A stretch of 64,000 bases of DNA from JACVRW01 sp034664125 (GTDB lineage: Bacteria > Actinomycetota > Thermoleophilia > Solirubrobacterales > Thermoleophilaceae): the NCBI GenBank assembly GCA_034664125.1, contig JAXDIG010000046.1, positions 1 through 64,000 of the forward strand, written 5' to 3'. The notes beneath the pieces were generated by a model. That model was not told the DNA's origin and did not search any database. It saw only the letters and a program-made list of their open reading frames with translations. Positions 1 to 9,410 of this stretch are shown piece by piece (positions within the stretch are counted from its first letter, which is position 1; each line of letters starts with the position of its first letter). Position numbers and translations under genes: made by a program.

Positions 1-907
1 AGGAGTTCACGTGCGGGGCGAACATCAGCGTCAGGTCGCGCAGGGCGGCGAGCTGGCCGGCCACGAAGTGGTCGAAGGTCTGCTGGTCGTCGGCGAACAC
101 GCTGCCGCCGCCCTCGTGCTGGAGCGAGCAGTGGATGTGGCAGGAGTTGCCCTCGCGCTCGTCGATCTTCGCCATGTAGGTGATCGACATGCCCTCTTGT
201 GCGGCGATCTCCTTGGCGCCGGTCTTGTAGATGGCGTGGTCGTCGGCGGTCGCAAGCGCCTGGTCGTAGTGGAAGTTGATCTCGTGCTGGCCGAAGTTGC
301 ACTCGCCCTTCGAGTTCTCCACGCGCATGCCGGCGCCGGTCATGGAGTTGCGGATGCGACGCAGCAGCGGCTCCACCCGCGCGGTGCCGATCATCGAGTA
401 GTCGACGTTGTAGAGGTTGGCCGGCTCGAGGTCGCGGTAGGCCTTGCGCCAGGCGTCCTCGTAGCTGTCGCGGAAGACGATGAACTCGAGCTCGGTGCCC
501 GCGGTCGCCGTCCAGCCGCGCTCGGCGAGGCGCGCCAGCTGGCGGCGCAGGATCTGGCGTGGGGAGGCCACCACGTCGGAGCCGTCCTCCCACGCGAGGT
601 CGGCCATCACCAGCACGGTGCCCTCGTGCCAAGGAATCGGCCGCAGCGTGTCCATGTCCGGCTTCATCACGAAGTCGCCGTAGCCACGCTCCCAGCTGGA
701 CATCGCGTAGCCGTCGACCGTGTTCATGTCCACGTCGACCGCGAGCAGGTAGTTGCAGCCCTCGGCGTCGTGCTCGACCACCTCGTCAAGGAAGTGGCCG
801 GCCGTGAGGCGCTTGCCCTGAAGCCGCCCCTCCATGTCCGCGATCGTCAGCAGCACGGTGTCGACGTCGCCCTTTTCCACAGCCTTCCGCAACTCGTCGA
901 GCTTCAT
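1..907 (-). CDS. Glutamine synthetase family protein (GlnA/PuuA type), 3' end cut off by window
   Basis: The minus strand is open from an ATG at 907 to the window edge, giving the first 302 residues. The product carries family motifs: GTELEF in the catalytic barrel, KGECNFGQHEINF, and a CHIHCSL segment like the conserved metal/ATP site. It starts with a short N-terminal beta-grasp region (ADMEGRLQGKRL). Family members ligate ammonia or an amine to glutamate; versions beside amino acid permeases are often gamma-glutamyl-amine ligases rather than assimilatory GlnA. The start is supported by GGAGG three bases upstream and a TACTTG hexamer 7 nt before the ATG. The longer open frame on the opposite strand here is an antisense shadow. 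The family is sure; the amine substrate is not known. Confidence 0.9.
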   Translation of the reverse strand, partial: MKLDELRKAVEKGDVDTVLLTIADMEGRLQGKRLTAGHFLDEVVEHDAEGCNYLLAVDVDMNTVDGYAMSSWERGYGDFVMKPDMDTLRPIPWHEGTVLVMADLAWEDGSDVVASPRQILRRQLARLAERGWTATAGTELEFIVFRDSYEDAWRKAYRDLEPANLYNVDYSMIGTARVEPLLRRIRNSMTGAGMRVENSKGECNFGQHEINFHYDQALATADDHAIYKTGAKEIAAQEGMSITYMAKIDEREGNSCHIHCSLQHEGGGSVFADDQQTFDHFVAGQLAALRDLTLMFAPHVNS

Positions 908-970
908 CGTCCTCCAAGTAAGGTGTCGCCGACCGGACCTCTGGCGACCCTATCCGATGGGATTCGCGGC

Positions 971-2422
971 TTGCTACTACTGGGCATCGACGAGGGCACG
1001 ACGGGGGTCAAGGCGGCCCTGTTCGACGAGGGGCTGCGGCCCGTGCGCGAGGCGCGCCGGGACAAGGCGAACCGCCATCCGCAGCAGGGCTGGGTCGAGC
1101 AGGACGGCGAGGAGGTGCTCGCCGCCGTGGTCGAGGCCGTCGCCGAGCTGCTGCGCGACGCGCCGGAGGAGGTGGTGGCCTGCGGCCTCGACCACCAGGG
1201 CGAGTCGGTGCTCGCCTGGGACGCCCAGACCGGCACGCCGCTCACGCCGATCGTGGTCTGGCAGGACAAGCGCTCACAGGAGGTGCTCGACCGCCTAACC
1301 GAGCACGAGGATGAGATCCGCGAGCTGAGCGGACTGCCGTTCGACCCCTACTTCTCCGCCGCCAAGCTGGCTTGGCTGCTCGAGCACGAGGAGTCCGTCC
1401 AGCGGGCGCGCGAGGCCGGCACGCTGCGCATGGGCACGGTCGACTCCTTCCTCTGCGACCGGCTCGGCGCGGGGTTCGCCACCGACGCTTCGACCGCCTC
1501 GCGCACCCAGCTGCACGCCCTCGGCCGCCCCGGGTTCGACGCCCGGCTGGCGGAGCTGTTCGGCGTGCCGCTCGAAGTGCTGCCCGAGGTGCGCGACACC
1601 GTCGGCCAGCTGGCCGTCCTGCGCCACGACTCGTGGCCGGTGGAGCTGCCGCTCTGCGGCCAGGTGGTCGACCAGCAGGCCGCGCTCGCGGGTGCCGGCT
1701 GCGTGGTGCCGGGCCGCGTGAAGGCGACCTACGGGACCGGCGTGTTCGTGCTGGGCCACACCGGCGACGAGGTACCGCGCCCCGCCGGCGGGCTGCTCCC
1801 CACCGTGGCCTGGCGGATCGACGGCCGGACGGAGTACGCGGTGGACGGCGGCGTGTTCGCGGCGGGGGCGATGCTCGAATGGATGTGCCGCGAGCTGGGC
1901 GTGGCCGACCGACCGGCCGCACTGGCGGAGCTGGCGCGGGAGGCCGGCGACAGCGCCGGCGCGCGGGTGCTCCCGGCCCTTGCCGGCATAGGGGCACCGT
2001 GGTGGCGCCCGGACGCGCACGCCGTGATCGCCGGGCTGCACGGCGGGACGACCCGCGCCCACGTTGCGCGCGCGGCGCTTGAGGGCATCGTCTGGCGCGT
2101 GGCGGACGTGGTCGCGGCCATGCGCGAGGGCGTCGAGGTGCGCTCGCTGCGAGTGGACGGTGGGCTCACCAACGAGCCGCTGCTGCTGCAGCTGCAGGCC
2201 GACGCGATCGGTGTGCCGGTGGAGGCCGCCGGCGCCGACGCCACCGTGCTGGGCGCGGCCGTACTGGCCGCGGTGGGCTCCGGGACGATCGGCTCGCTGG
2301 CCGAGGCGGCCGAGCTGCTGCCGGTGGACCGCACGGTCGAGCCCCAACGCGACGACGCCTGGCGCGACGCCGAGCACGAGCGCTGGCGCGCGTTCGTGCT
2401 CGGCGCGGCGGAGCTGACCTGA
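971..2422 (+). CDS. FGGY carbohydrate kinase, glycerol kinase-like
   Basis: This is a 483-residue ATP-dependent sugar or polyol kinase. The phosphate-binding GIDEGTTG lies at residues 5-12. A WQDKRS motif followed by GLPFDPYFSAAKLAWLL resembles glycerol kinase, as does TYGTGVF. The C-terminal domain has DGGLTNEPLLLQLQAD. The length is close to glycerol kinase (about 500). I chose TTG 971 because the family begins a few residues before GID; in-frame GTG 923 is an alternative that adds 16 residues with no family counterpart. It is divergent from the glutamine synthetase gene and convergent with the permease gene. Substrate specificity (glycerol versus another polyol) cannot be read from the sequence. 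Confidence 0.87.
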   Translation: MLLLGIDEGTTGVKAALFDEGLRPVREARRDKANRHPQQGWVEQDGEEVLAAVVEAVAELLRDAPEEVVACGLDHQGESVLAWDAQTGTPLTPIVVWQDKRSQEVLDRLTEHEDEIRELSGLPFDPYFSAAKLAWLLEHEESVQRAREAGTLRMGTVDSFLCDRLGAGFATDASTASRTQLHALGRPGFDARLAELFGVPLEVLPEVRDTVGQLAVLRHDSWPVELPLCGQVVDQQAALAGAGCVVPGRVKATYGTGVFVLGHTGDEVPRPAGGLLPTVAWRIDGRTEYAVDGGVFAAGAMLEWMCRELGVADRPAALAELAREAGDSAGARVLPALAGIGAPWWRPDAHAVIAGLHGGTTRAHVARAALEGIVWRVADVVAAMREGVEVRSLRVDGGLTNEPLLLQLQADAIGVPVEAAGADATVLGAAVLAAVGSGTIGSLAEAAELLPVDRTVEPQRDDAWRDAEHERWRAFVLGAAELT

Positions 2423-2423
2423 G

Positions 2424-4019
2424 CTAGGCGACCGGCGCCGCCGGCGGCTCGGGCTCGAGCGGCTTCTCCTCCGTGATGCCCATGCCCTCGTCGAACGAGA
2501 TCGTCCGGACCGGGCCGGTGTAGCGCTTGTTCATGCCCAACACCCACGCGAGGCTGATCGCGATGACCATGACGCCGAGCACGAGCGGGGTGAAGTTGGC
2601 GGCGTTCCAGTCGAACTGGTCATCCCACCACACCGCCGCGGGGCCGTAGAACGGCAGGCAGAAGTAGATCGACGTGAGGATCACCCAAGCCACGGCGATC
2701 GGGTTGATCCACCTCCACTTGTTGCCCAGGTTCCACGCGCCCTGCTTGAAGGCGGAGCCCTTGCGCCAGCGCAGGTAGACCGGGATGACGTAGGCGATGT
2801 AGAGCCCGATCACGCCGATCGACACGACGGCGAAGAAGGCGACCGGGACTCCGGCCGCGTTGCCCGACAGGGCGGGCAGCGTCAGGATCCCCGCGAAGAG
2901 GCAGGACCCGAGCACCGCGGCCACCGGCACACGCCGCGCGTTGACGCTGCGCCACAGCCTGTTGCCAGGGGTGGCGCGATCTCGCGAGAACGCGAAGAAC
3001 GTGCGCGAGCAGCTCGTCACGCAGGCCATGCCGCAGAAGAACTGGCCGATGGTCGAGATCAGGATCACGATCTCGGCCCAGCCTTCGCTCATCGAGCTCG
3101 TGAAGATGGCGAGCGAGGTGCCGCCCGCCGCGTTGACCGCGTCCACGTCGGTCGCGGCGAACGTGATCGCCAGGAGCACGAACCAGCCGATCAGCGCCGA
3201 GAGGGCGACCGACTGCCACACGCCCTTCGCCGCGGAGATCTCGGCATCCCTCGTCTCCTCCGCCACGTGGGCGGAAGCGTCATACCCGGTGACCGTGTAC
3301 ATCGTCAGCAGCAGCCCGGTCGGCAGGATGTAGTACCAGTACATCCCCATCGAGAACCCGGAGTTGTTGATGCGCTCCGTGAACACGAAGTCCGCGCTCT
3401 GGTGATGGTCGGGGACGATGACCAGGATCGCGATGATCACCAGGACCCCGACGCAGTGCCAGAACACCGAGATGTTGTTGAACAGCGCGACAAGGTGGGA
3501 CGAGTAGATGTTGATCAGGGCATGCAGCACCAGGATCAACACGAAGACGGCAAAGATCTCCTTGAGCGAGACCGCGTCGGCGAAATTGAGGATGAAGTCC
3601 AGGTTCCAGAGGTTGAACACGGTCGTGGCGAACTGAGCGCAGAACCAGTCGACCGTGGCAACGATGGCGATCAGCCCGAGCAGGTTGAACCAGCCCGTGA
3701 ACCACGACCAGACGGGGCCGCCCAGCTCGTTGGCCCACCAGTACGGCCCACCGGCGGTCGGATATGCGGAGGCCACCTCCGCCATGCTGAACGCGACGGT
3801 CAGGATGATCAGGCAGACGATCGGCCATCCCCACGAGATGGCGATCGGTCCGCCCAGGTTCCACGCCTGCGGATAGGTCGTGAAGCACCCGGCGAGGACC
3901 GAGATGATCGTGAACGAGATCGCGAAGTTCGAGAAACGCGACCAGCCGCGGGTGAGCTCCTGCTTGTAGCCGAGCTCGGCGAGTCGTTGCTCGTCCCGAT
4001 CCAGAGTCCCGTCCGCCAT
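2424..4019 (-). CDS. APC superfamily amino acid/choline permease (ACT family)
   Basis: The 531-residue integral membrane protein has about 12 hydrophobic segments. The N-terminal block with NFAISFTIISVLAGC and a GGP turn is typical of the amino acid/choline transporter (ACT) family. It probably imports an amino acid, GABA or a quaternary amine by proton symport. I chose ATG 4019 because a strong GGGGGG Shine-Dalgarno tract lies 6 nt upstream; the open frame extends 13 codons further without a better site. The hydrophilic tail ends in a Pro/Glu-rich stretch. Its neighbours (amine-type ligase, choline-kinase-like protein, dimethylglycine dehydrogenase) fit a small nitrogenous substrate, but this is inference. 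Confidence 0.88.
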   Translation of the reverse strand: MADGTLDRDEQRLAELGYKQELTRGWSRFSNFAISFTIISVLAGCFTTYPQAWNLGGPIAISWGWPIVCLIILTVAFSMAEVASAYPTAGGPYWWANELGGPVWSWFTGWFNLLGLIAIVATVDWFCAQFATTVFNLWNLDFILNFADAVSLKEIFAVFVLILVLHALINIYSSHLVALFNNISVFWHCVGVLVIIAILVIVPDHHQSADFVFTERINNSGFSMGMYWYYILPTGLLLTMYTVTGYDASAHVAEETRDAEISAAKGVWQSVALSALIGWFVLLAITFAATDVDAVNAAGGTSLAIFTSSMSEGWAEIVILISTIGQFFCGMACVTSCSRTFFAFSRDRATPGNRLWRSVNARRVPVAAVLGSCLFAGILTLPALSGNAAGVPVAFFAVVSIGVIGLYIAYVIPVYLRWRKGSAFKQGAWNLGNKWRWINPIAVAWVILTSIYFCLPFYGPAAVWWDDQFDWNAANFTPLVLGVMVIAISLAWVLGMNKRYTGPVRTISFDEGMGITEEKPLEPEPPAAPVA

Positions 4020-4090
4020 GCGCTGCCCCCCTAATAGACGAGTCCGCCCGGCGCCCAAGCCAAAGGCTGACGCTCCGGCCTTCTGCGGCG

Positions 4091-4119
4091 ACTGTAAGCC
4101 CTTGTGCGGATGGAAGCAA
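4091..4119 (-). promoter_or_regulatory. Sigma-70-like promoter of the permease gene
   Basis: Read on the minus strand, TTGCTT (4119-4114) and TACAGT (4096-4091) are separated by exactly 17 nt. This would start a leader of about 65 nt that ends with the GGGGGG ribosome site before ATG 4019. It contrasts with the leaderless arrangement of most neighbours. Confidence 0.55.
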
Positions 4120-4130
4120 GCACTTGGGAA

Positions 4131-5912
4131 TTAGCGTGCGAGCGCGCCGATCACCTCTTGCCACCAGGCCCTTGCGGTGTCGTCGGTTTCGCGCGTCAGG
4201 CGGCGCCTTGCGTACGCCTGCACCTGCCTCGTACCCCCCACGGCCAGCGTTCTCCCGGTGATGGCGTAGCGGCCGTCCACAAGCGCGACCAGGGCTCCGC
4301 GCCGGTCCCGGCGGGTGCGCAGGTGCTCCCGCACCAGCACCCCGTCGATGGCCTGTGGATACGCAGCGTCGCCGTCGCGTTCCTCATCCCACGGCCGCGA
4401 GCTGAACACGGCCGACCCCACCGCGGGCCGGCGCTCCAGGCGGGGTAGGCCGACCGGCCCCGCCTCCCAGCGCGCGACCACCTCGTCCATGCGCCGGGCG
4501 ACCTCGGTGCGCACCACCACGTGCAGGCGGTCGCCCGCCTCGATGCGAGTGGAGCCGCGCGGCAGCACCGCCTCCTCGCCGCGCACGATGACCGACAGCA
4601 GGGCATCGCGCGGGAGCCCGAGGTCCCGCACCCGGTGACCGACCAGCGCGTACTCCGGTCCGACCGGGAACTCGACCACCTCGGCGCCGAGGCGGCGGAT
4701 CGTCCCCGTCTCGGCCAGCGGGCGCGGCAGGGCCGGCTCGTTGGTGGTCACGCCGAGCCGGTGGGCGAGCGGCTCGAAGGTCGTGCCCTGAAGGAGCGTG
4801 GAGATCACCACGGCGAAGAAGACGATGTTGAAGAACTCCCGCGAGTCGCCGACCCCCTCGATCACCGGGAAGGTCGCCAGCACCACCGGCACCGCTCCGC
4901 GCAGCCCGGCCCAGCCGAGCACCACGCGCTCGGTGGTGGAAAAGCGATCGAACGCGGTGCTGAGGAAGGTCGCGAGCGGGCGGGCCACCAGCACCAGCAC
5001 GAGCGCCAGCGCCGTGCCCTCGAGCGCCACGTCGCCGAGGTCGCTCGGGAACACCAGCAGGCCGAGCGCCAGGAACATGCCGATCTGGGCGACCCACGCC
5101 AGGCCCTGGTGGAACACGGTGACGGTCCGCTTGGCGGGCAGGCGCGCCGAGCCGAGCGTCAGGCCCGCCACGTACACGGCCAAGAAGCCGGAGCCGTGCA
5201 GCGTGTCCGCCGCTCCGAACGCCACGGCGGCGGTGGCCAGGGAGGCGACCGGATACAGGCCCGCGGAGTCGAGGCGCGCCCGCTGCAGCCCCTGGACCGC
5301 CAGCCAGCCGACCGCTATGCCGACGATCGCGCCGATGCCGAGCTCCTCCACGAACAGGATCGCCATGTCGCCGAGCCCGTAGCCGGGCTTCTGGATCCAG
5401 TCGATGAAGCCGATCACCAGCAGCACCGCCACCGGGTCGTTGAAGCCGGCCTCGCCCTCGAGCGTGCGCGCGAGCTTGCGCCGCAGCGTCGAGCCGCGCA
5501 GCAGCGCGAAGATCGCCGCGCCGTCGGTGGAGGCGATGATCGAGCCGAGCAGCAGCCCTTCGAGCGTGCTCAGGTTGAAGAGCCAGACGGCCGCCATCCC
5601 GGTGATGGCCGCGGTCACGAACGTGCCGACCACCGCCAACCCGATCGCGGGCCGCAGGACGGGTCGGATCTCGTGGAACCCGGCGATCAACCCGCCCTCG
5701 AACAGGATCAGCGCCAGCGCCACGATGCCGATCGTGCGGGCCAGCTCGTAGTCGTTGAAGTCGATCCAGCCGAGGCCGTCCGACCCGATCACCATGCCGA
5801 GGCCGAGGAAGAGCAGCAGGCCGGGGAGGCGGATTCGCTGCGCAAGCAGGGAGGCCGCGATGCCGGCAGCGAGCAATGCCCCGGCGACGAGGATCAGCTC
5901 ACCGTCGGTCAC
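4131..5912 (-). CDS. CPA1-type K+/H+ (or Na+/H+) antiporter with RCK_C domain, CvrA/NhaP2-like
   Basis: The 593-residue protein has an N-terminal exchanger domain of about 12 membrane segments (residues 1-390), followed by a cytoplasmic TrkA_C/RCK_C-like region (about 405-480) and a further C-terminal regulatory tail. This is the architecture of the potassium/proton antiporters called CvrA or NhaP2, which extrude cations under osmotic or alkaline stress. GTG 5912 is preferred: it starts directly at the first membrane helix, and a TACCCT hexamer ends 8 nt before it. Longer starts would overlap the divergent gene. The ion selectivity is inferred from family only. Confidence 0.85.
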   Translation of the reverse strand: MTDGELILVAGALLAAGIAASLLAQRIRLPGLLLFLGLGMVIGSDGLGWIDFNDYELARTIGIVALALILFEGGLIAGFHEIRPVLRPAIGLAVVGTFVTAAITGMAAVWLFNLSTLEGLLLGSIIASTDGAAIFALLRGSTLRRKLARTLEGEAGFNDPVAVLLVIGFIDWIQKPGYGLGDMAILFVEELGIGAIVGIAVGWLAVQGLQRARLDSAGLYPVASLATAAVAFGAADTLHGSGFLAVYVAGLTLGSARLPAKRTVTVFHQGLAWVAQIGMFLALGLLVFPSDLGDVALEGTALALVLVLVARPLATFLSTAFDRFSTTERVVLGWAGLRGAVPVVLATFPVIEGVGDSREFFNIVFFAVVISTLLQGTTFEPLAHRLGVTTNEPALPRPLAETGTIRRLGAEVVEFPVGPEYALVGHRVRDLGLPRDALLSVIVRGEEAVLPRGSTRIEAGDRLHVVVRTEVARRMDEVVARWEAGPVGLPRLERRPAVGSAVFSSRPWDEERDGDAAYPQAIDGVLVREHLRTRRDRRGALVALVDGRYAITGRTLAVGGTRQVQAYARRRLTRETDDTARAWWQEVIGALAR

Positions 5913-5959
5913 CGCCGGGGAGGGTATGCGGCCGGCGTGCGACGGCGTAGTGTGGCGCC
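5913..5959. promoter_or_regulatory. Divergent promoter, antiporter / phosphotransferase
   Basis: Only 47 nt separate the two start codons. On the plus strand TAGTGT (5948-5953) ends 6 nt before ATG 5960. On the minus strand TACCCT (5926-5921) ends 8 nt before GTG 5912. Both genes are therefore predicted to make transcripts with almost no 5' leader. Confidence 0.55.
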
Positions 5960-6892
5960 ATGCACGAGGAAATCTCGATTCCCGAGCTGACCGAGGTGAT
6001 CGCTCGGCTGGCCGCGCTGTTCGGTGCACGCGAGGGCGGAGTGAGGCCCCTCGAGGGGGGAATCACCAACCGCAACTTCCTCGTCAACTTCGGCGGCGAC
6101 GAGTACGTGGTACGACTGCCCGGCAAGGACACCGACCTGCTCGGGATCGACCGTGAGGCCGAGCGCCTGGCGACTCGGCAGGCCGCCGAGCTCGGCGTCG
6201 GGCCGAAGGTTGCCGCGATGTTCGAGGAGCCGCCCTGCCTCGTCACCTGCTTCGTGGAGGGACGCCAGCTGACCTCGGAGGACCTGCGCGAGCCCGCCGT
6301 GCTGGCCGAGGTGGCCTCCGGTCTGCGGGCCTTTCACGACTCCGGCCTCGAGCTGCCCACCGATTTCCACGTGTACGACGTCGTCCGCGAGTACGCCGAG
6401 GTCGCGCAGGCGCGTGGAGGCGAGCTGCCCGAGGCCTTCCGCGAGTCGCTCGAGCGCGCCGGCGAGATCGTGAGCGCGGTACGCGACCACCCCGAGCACC
6501 GGCCCGCGCCGAGCCACGACGACCTGCTCGCCGCCAACTTCCTCCACACGGGCGAGCACGTGGTGATCGTCGACTGGGAGTACGCCGGCATGGGCGACCG
6601 CTTCTTCGACCTCGGCAACTTCGCGGTCAACAACGAGCTGACCGACGCCGACGAGGAGCGCCTGCTCGAGGCGTACTTCGGCGAGCCCGCCACGCCGCGC
6701 CGCAAGGCGGCGCTGAAGCTGTTCCGGTTCATGTCCGACTTCCGCGAGGCGATGTGGGGCGTGGTGCAGAGCTCGGTGTCGGAGCTGGACTTCGACTTCC
6801 CCGGCTATACGGACAAGCACTTCAAGCGGCTCACCGAGACGGGCGGCGACCCGCGCTTCCGCACCTGGCTCGAGGAGGCCCGTGGCGGTTAG
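5960..6892 (+). CDS. Choline/ethanolamine kinase-like phosphotransferase (APH fold)
   Basis: The 310-residue protein belongs to the aminoglycoside phosphotransferase/choline kinase fold. The N-lobe has GGITNRNFLV and EYVVRLPGKDTDLLGIDR, which match choline kinase. The catalytic loop reads SHDDLLAANFL (conserved D and N), and the metal-binding DWEYAG follows, as in Lic1/choline kinases. It probably phosphorylates choline, ethanolamine or a related amino alcohol in the cytoplasm. Its stop lies inside the next gene (11-nt overlap), so it is translationally coupled to a dimethylglycine-dehydrogenase-like protein. The fold is secure; the substrate is an inference. Confidence 0.86.
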   Translation: MHEEISIPELTEVIARLAALFGAREGGVRPLEGGITNRNFLVNFGGDEYVVRLPGKDTDLLGIDREAERLATRQAAELGVGPKVAAMFEEPPCLVTCFVEGRQLTSEDLREPAVLAEVASGLRAFHDSGLELPTDFHVYDVVREYAEVAQARGGELPEAFRESLERAGEIVSAVRDHPEHRPAPSHDDLLAANFLHTGEHVVIVDWEYAGMGDRFFDLGNFAVNNELTDADEERLLEAYFGEPATPRRKAALKLFRFMSDFREAMWGVVQSSVSELDFDFPGYTDKHFKRLTETGGDPRFRTWLEEARGG

Positions 6893-9338
6893 CAGGGAGC
6901 TCCCGGGGTCCGCCCGCTGCGTAATCGTGGGCGGGGGAGTCGGGGGGACGTCGATTGCCCACCATCTCGCCCGGCTCGGGTGGGAGGACGTGGTCCTGGT
7001 GGAGCGCAACCAGTTGACCTCTGGATCGACCTTCCACTCGGCCGGGCTCGTCGGCCAGCTGCGCGGGTCGGTCTCGCTGACGAAGATGATGATGTACTCG
7101 GTCGAGCTGTACCGCGAGCTCGGCGAGGACTGTGGATGGATCGAGTGCGGCGGTATCCGGCTCGCCTCCAGCGAGGAGCGGATGGAGGAGCTGCGCCGCC
7201 AGGCGGGGTGGGCCAAGACGTTCGGCCTGCCGCTCGAGCTGATTTCCGCCGAGGAGGCCCAGCAGCTCTTCCCGCTGATGTCCACCGACGGCGTGCTCGG
7301 CGCGGCCTGGCTCCCGACCGACGGCTACCTCGACCCGTCGCAGCTCACCTTCGCGCTGGCCGAGCGCGCCCGCGAGGGCGGCGCGCGCCTGTTCACGAGC
7401 ACGCGGGTGACCGGCATCGACTCCGAGGGCGGCCGGGTACGGCGCGTACGCACGGAGCGGGGCGACATCGAGGCCGAGGTGGTGGTGATCGCCGCCGGCA
7501 TGTTCGCGGCGGAGATAGGCCGGCTGGCGGGCGTGCGGATCCCGGTCCAGCCGATGTCTCACGAGTTCATCGTCACCCAGCCGTTCCGCGAGCGCGATCC
7601 GGCGAATCCGCTGCCGACACTGCGCGACCCCGACCTGCTCGTCTACTTCCGCGAGGACGGCGGCGGACTGGTGATGGGCGGCTACGAGCGGCCCAGCTCG
7701 CCCGCCTTCCTGCCCGACGAGCGCGGCTTCGACAGCATTCCGCCGGACTTCAACGGCCGGCTGCTGGAGGACGACTGGGATCGGTTCGAGGAGATCGTCG
7801 CCAACTCGCGGCGGCGCGTGCCCGCGATGGAGGACGTGAAGGTCACGCGCATGGTCAACGGGCCCGAGGGCTTCACCCCGGACAACGAGTTCTGCCTGGG
7901 CGAAACCGAGATCGGCGGCCTGTTCGTGGCGGCCGGCTTCTGCGCCCACGGGCTCGCGGGCGCCGGCGGCGTGGGAAAGGTGATGGCCGAGTGGATCGCG
8001 GCGGGCGAGCCGTCACTCGACCTCTGGCACATGGACATCCGCCGCTTCGGCGCCCAGTACCGCTCGCCCTCCTATTCGCTCAAGCGGGTCCGCGAAACCT
8101 ACGAGACCTACTACGACATCAAGTACCCGGCGCACGAGCGCCAGGCGGGGCGCCCGCTGCGCGTATCCCCCGCCAACGCCTGGCACCGTGAGCACGGCGC
8201 CGCCTTCGGGGAGAAGTCCGGCTGGGAGCGGGTCAACTGGTACGACGCCAACGCCGCGGACGGCGACGAGTCGCTGCGCCCGCGCGGATGGGCCGGGCGC
8301 AACTGGTCCCCGGCGATCGGGGCCGAGCACACCGCCTGCCGCGAGGCGGCGGCGCTCTTCGACGAGAGCTCGTTCGCCAAGCTCGAGATCGCCGGCCCGG
8401 GGGCGGCGCAGCTGCTGGAGCGGCTCTGCGACAACGAGGTGGCGCGCGAGGTCGGGCGGATCACGTATACGCAGATGCTCAACTCGCGCGGCGGGATCGA
8501 GTGTGACTTCACAGTCGCCCGGCTCGCCGACGAGCGCTTCTCGATCGTCACCGGCACGGCGTTCGGCAACCACGACCGCGAGTGGATCCGCCGCCACCTG
8601 CCGGGTGACGGCTCGGTCCAGGTGCAGGACGTGACCTCGGCCTGGGCCTGCCTGGGGATCTGGGGGCCGCGCTCGCGCGACGTGCTCGACGGGCTCACCC
8701 CACAGTCGCTCGCCAACGCGGACTTCCCCTACATGAGCGTGCGGGACATCACCGTCGGCGACGTGCCGGTGCGAGCCCTGCGGGTGACCTACGTCGGGGA
8801 GCTGGGCTGGGAGCTGTACTGCCCGACGGAGTACGGGCTGGCACTGTGGCGCACGCTCTGGGAGGCGGGGCAGCCGCACGGCCTGGTGGCCGCCGGCTAC
8901 CGCGCGATCGACTCCCTGCGACTGGAGAAGGGCTACCGCGTCTGGGGCGCGGACATCACACCGGACGAGACGCCCTACGAGGGCGGCCTCGGTTTCTGCG
9001 TGAAGCTCGACAAGCCGAGCGGCTTCGTCGGGCGCGACGCGCTGGTCGAGGCCGGCGCGCGCGGCCCACGGCTGCAGCTCGCCTGCCTGACGCTCGCGGA
9101 CCCTCGCTCGGTGGCGCTCGGCAACGAGCCGGTCCGCATCTCGGAGGACGTCGTGGGGCGCGTAACCACGGGCGGCTACGGCTACACCGTCGGCCGGTCG
9201 ATCGCCTATGCGTACCTGCCCCCGGAGCACGCCCAGCCCGGAACGGAGGTGTCCGTGGAGATCTTCGGGAGCTGGGTCGAGGGCGCGGTGGCCGAGGAGC
9301 CGCTCCACGATCCGCGCTCGGAGCGCATCCGCCGCTAG
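6882..9338 (+). CDS. Dimethylglycine/sarcosine dehydrogenase-like FAD oxidoreductase with GCV_T domain
   Basis: The 818-residue protein has three parts: a DAO-type FAD domain (residues 1-370, VIVGGGVGGTSIAHHLA), a linker FAO_M-like region, and a C-terminal aminomethyltransferase/GcvT domain (about 430-810). FHSAGL corresponds to the segment that carries the covalent flavin histidine in dimethylglycine and sarcosine dehydrogenases. Known relatives oxidatively demethylate N-methylated glycine and pass the formaldehyde carbon to tetrahydrofolate. GTG 6882 has a GAGGAGG ribosome site and overlaps the upstream gene. It likely serves degradation of methylated amines such as choline or betaine, together with its neighbours. 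The family is clear; the exact amine is unproved. Confidence 0.88.
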   Translation: MAVSRELPGSARCVIVGGGVGGTSIAHHLARLGWEDVVLVERNQLTSGSTFHSAGLVGQLRGSVSLTKMMMYSVELYRELGEDCGWIECGGIRLASSEERMEELRRQAGWAKTFGLPLELISAEEAQQLFPLMSTDGVLGAAWLPTDGYLDPSQLTFALAERAREGGARLFTSTRVTGIDSEGGRVRRVRTERGDIEAEVVVIAAGMFAAEIGRLAGVRIPVQPMSHEFIVTQPFRERDPANPLPTLRDPDLLVYFREDGGGLVMGGYERPSSPAFLPDERGFDSIPPDFNGRLLEDDWDRFEEIVANSRRRVPAMEDVKVTRMVNGPEGFTPDNEFCLGETEIGGLFVAAGFCAHGLAGAGGVGKVMAEWIAAGEPSLDLWHMDIRRFGAQYRSPSYSLKRVRETYETYYDIKYPAHERQAGRPLRVSPANAWHREHGAAFGEKSGWERVNWYDANAADGDESLRPRGWAGRNWSPAIGAEHTACREAAALFDESSFAKLEIAGPGAAQLLERLCDNEVAREVGRITYTQMLNSRGGIECDFTVARLADERFSIVTGTAFGNHDREWIRRHLPGDGSVQVQDVTSAWACLGIWGPRSRDVLDGLTPQSLANADFPYMSVRDITVGDVPVRALRVTYVGELGWELYCPTEYGLALWRTLWEAGQPHGLVAAGYRAIDSLRLEKGYRVWGADITPDETPYEGGLGFCVKLDKPSGFVGRDALVEAGARGPRLQLACLTLADPRSVALGNEPVRISEDVVGRVTTGGYGYTVGRSIAYAYLPPEHAQPGTEVSVEIFGSWVEGAVAEEPLHDPRSERIRR

Positions 9339-9410
9339 ACGTGAGGGGAATTCCGCATTACCTTGGACAGGCACGCTGAATCCTCCGCGCAGCTGGTCCC
9401 TCCGCCTTAG

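Noticed and set aside
11..970. Long plus-strand open frame continuous with the FGGY kinase
   Set aside because: It is antisense to a clear glutamine synthetase with conserved motifs; the kinase begins near 971.
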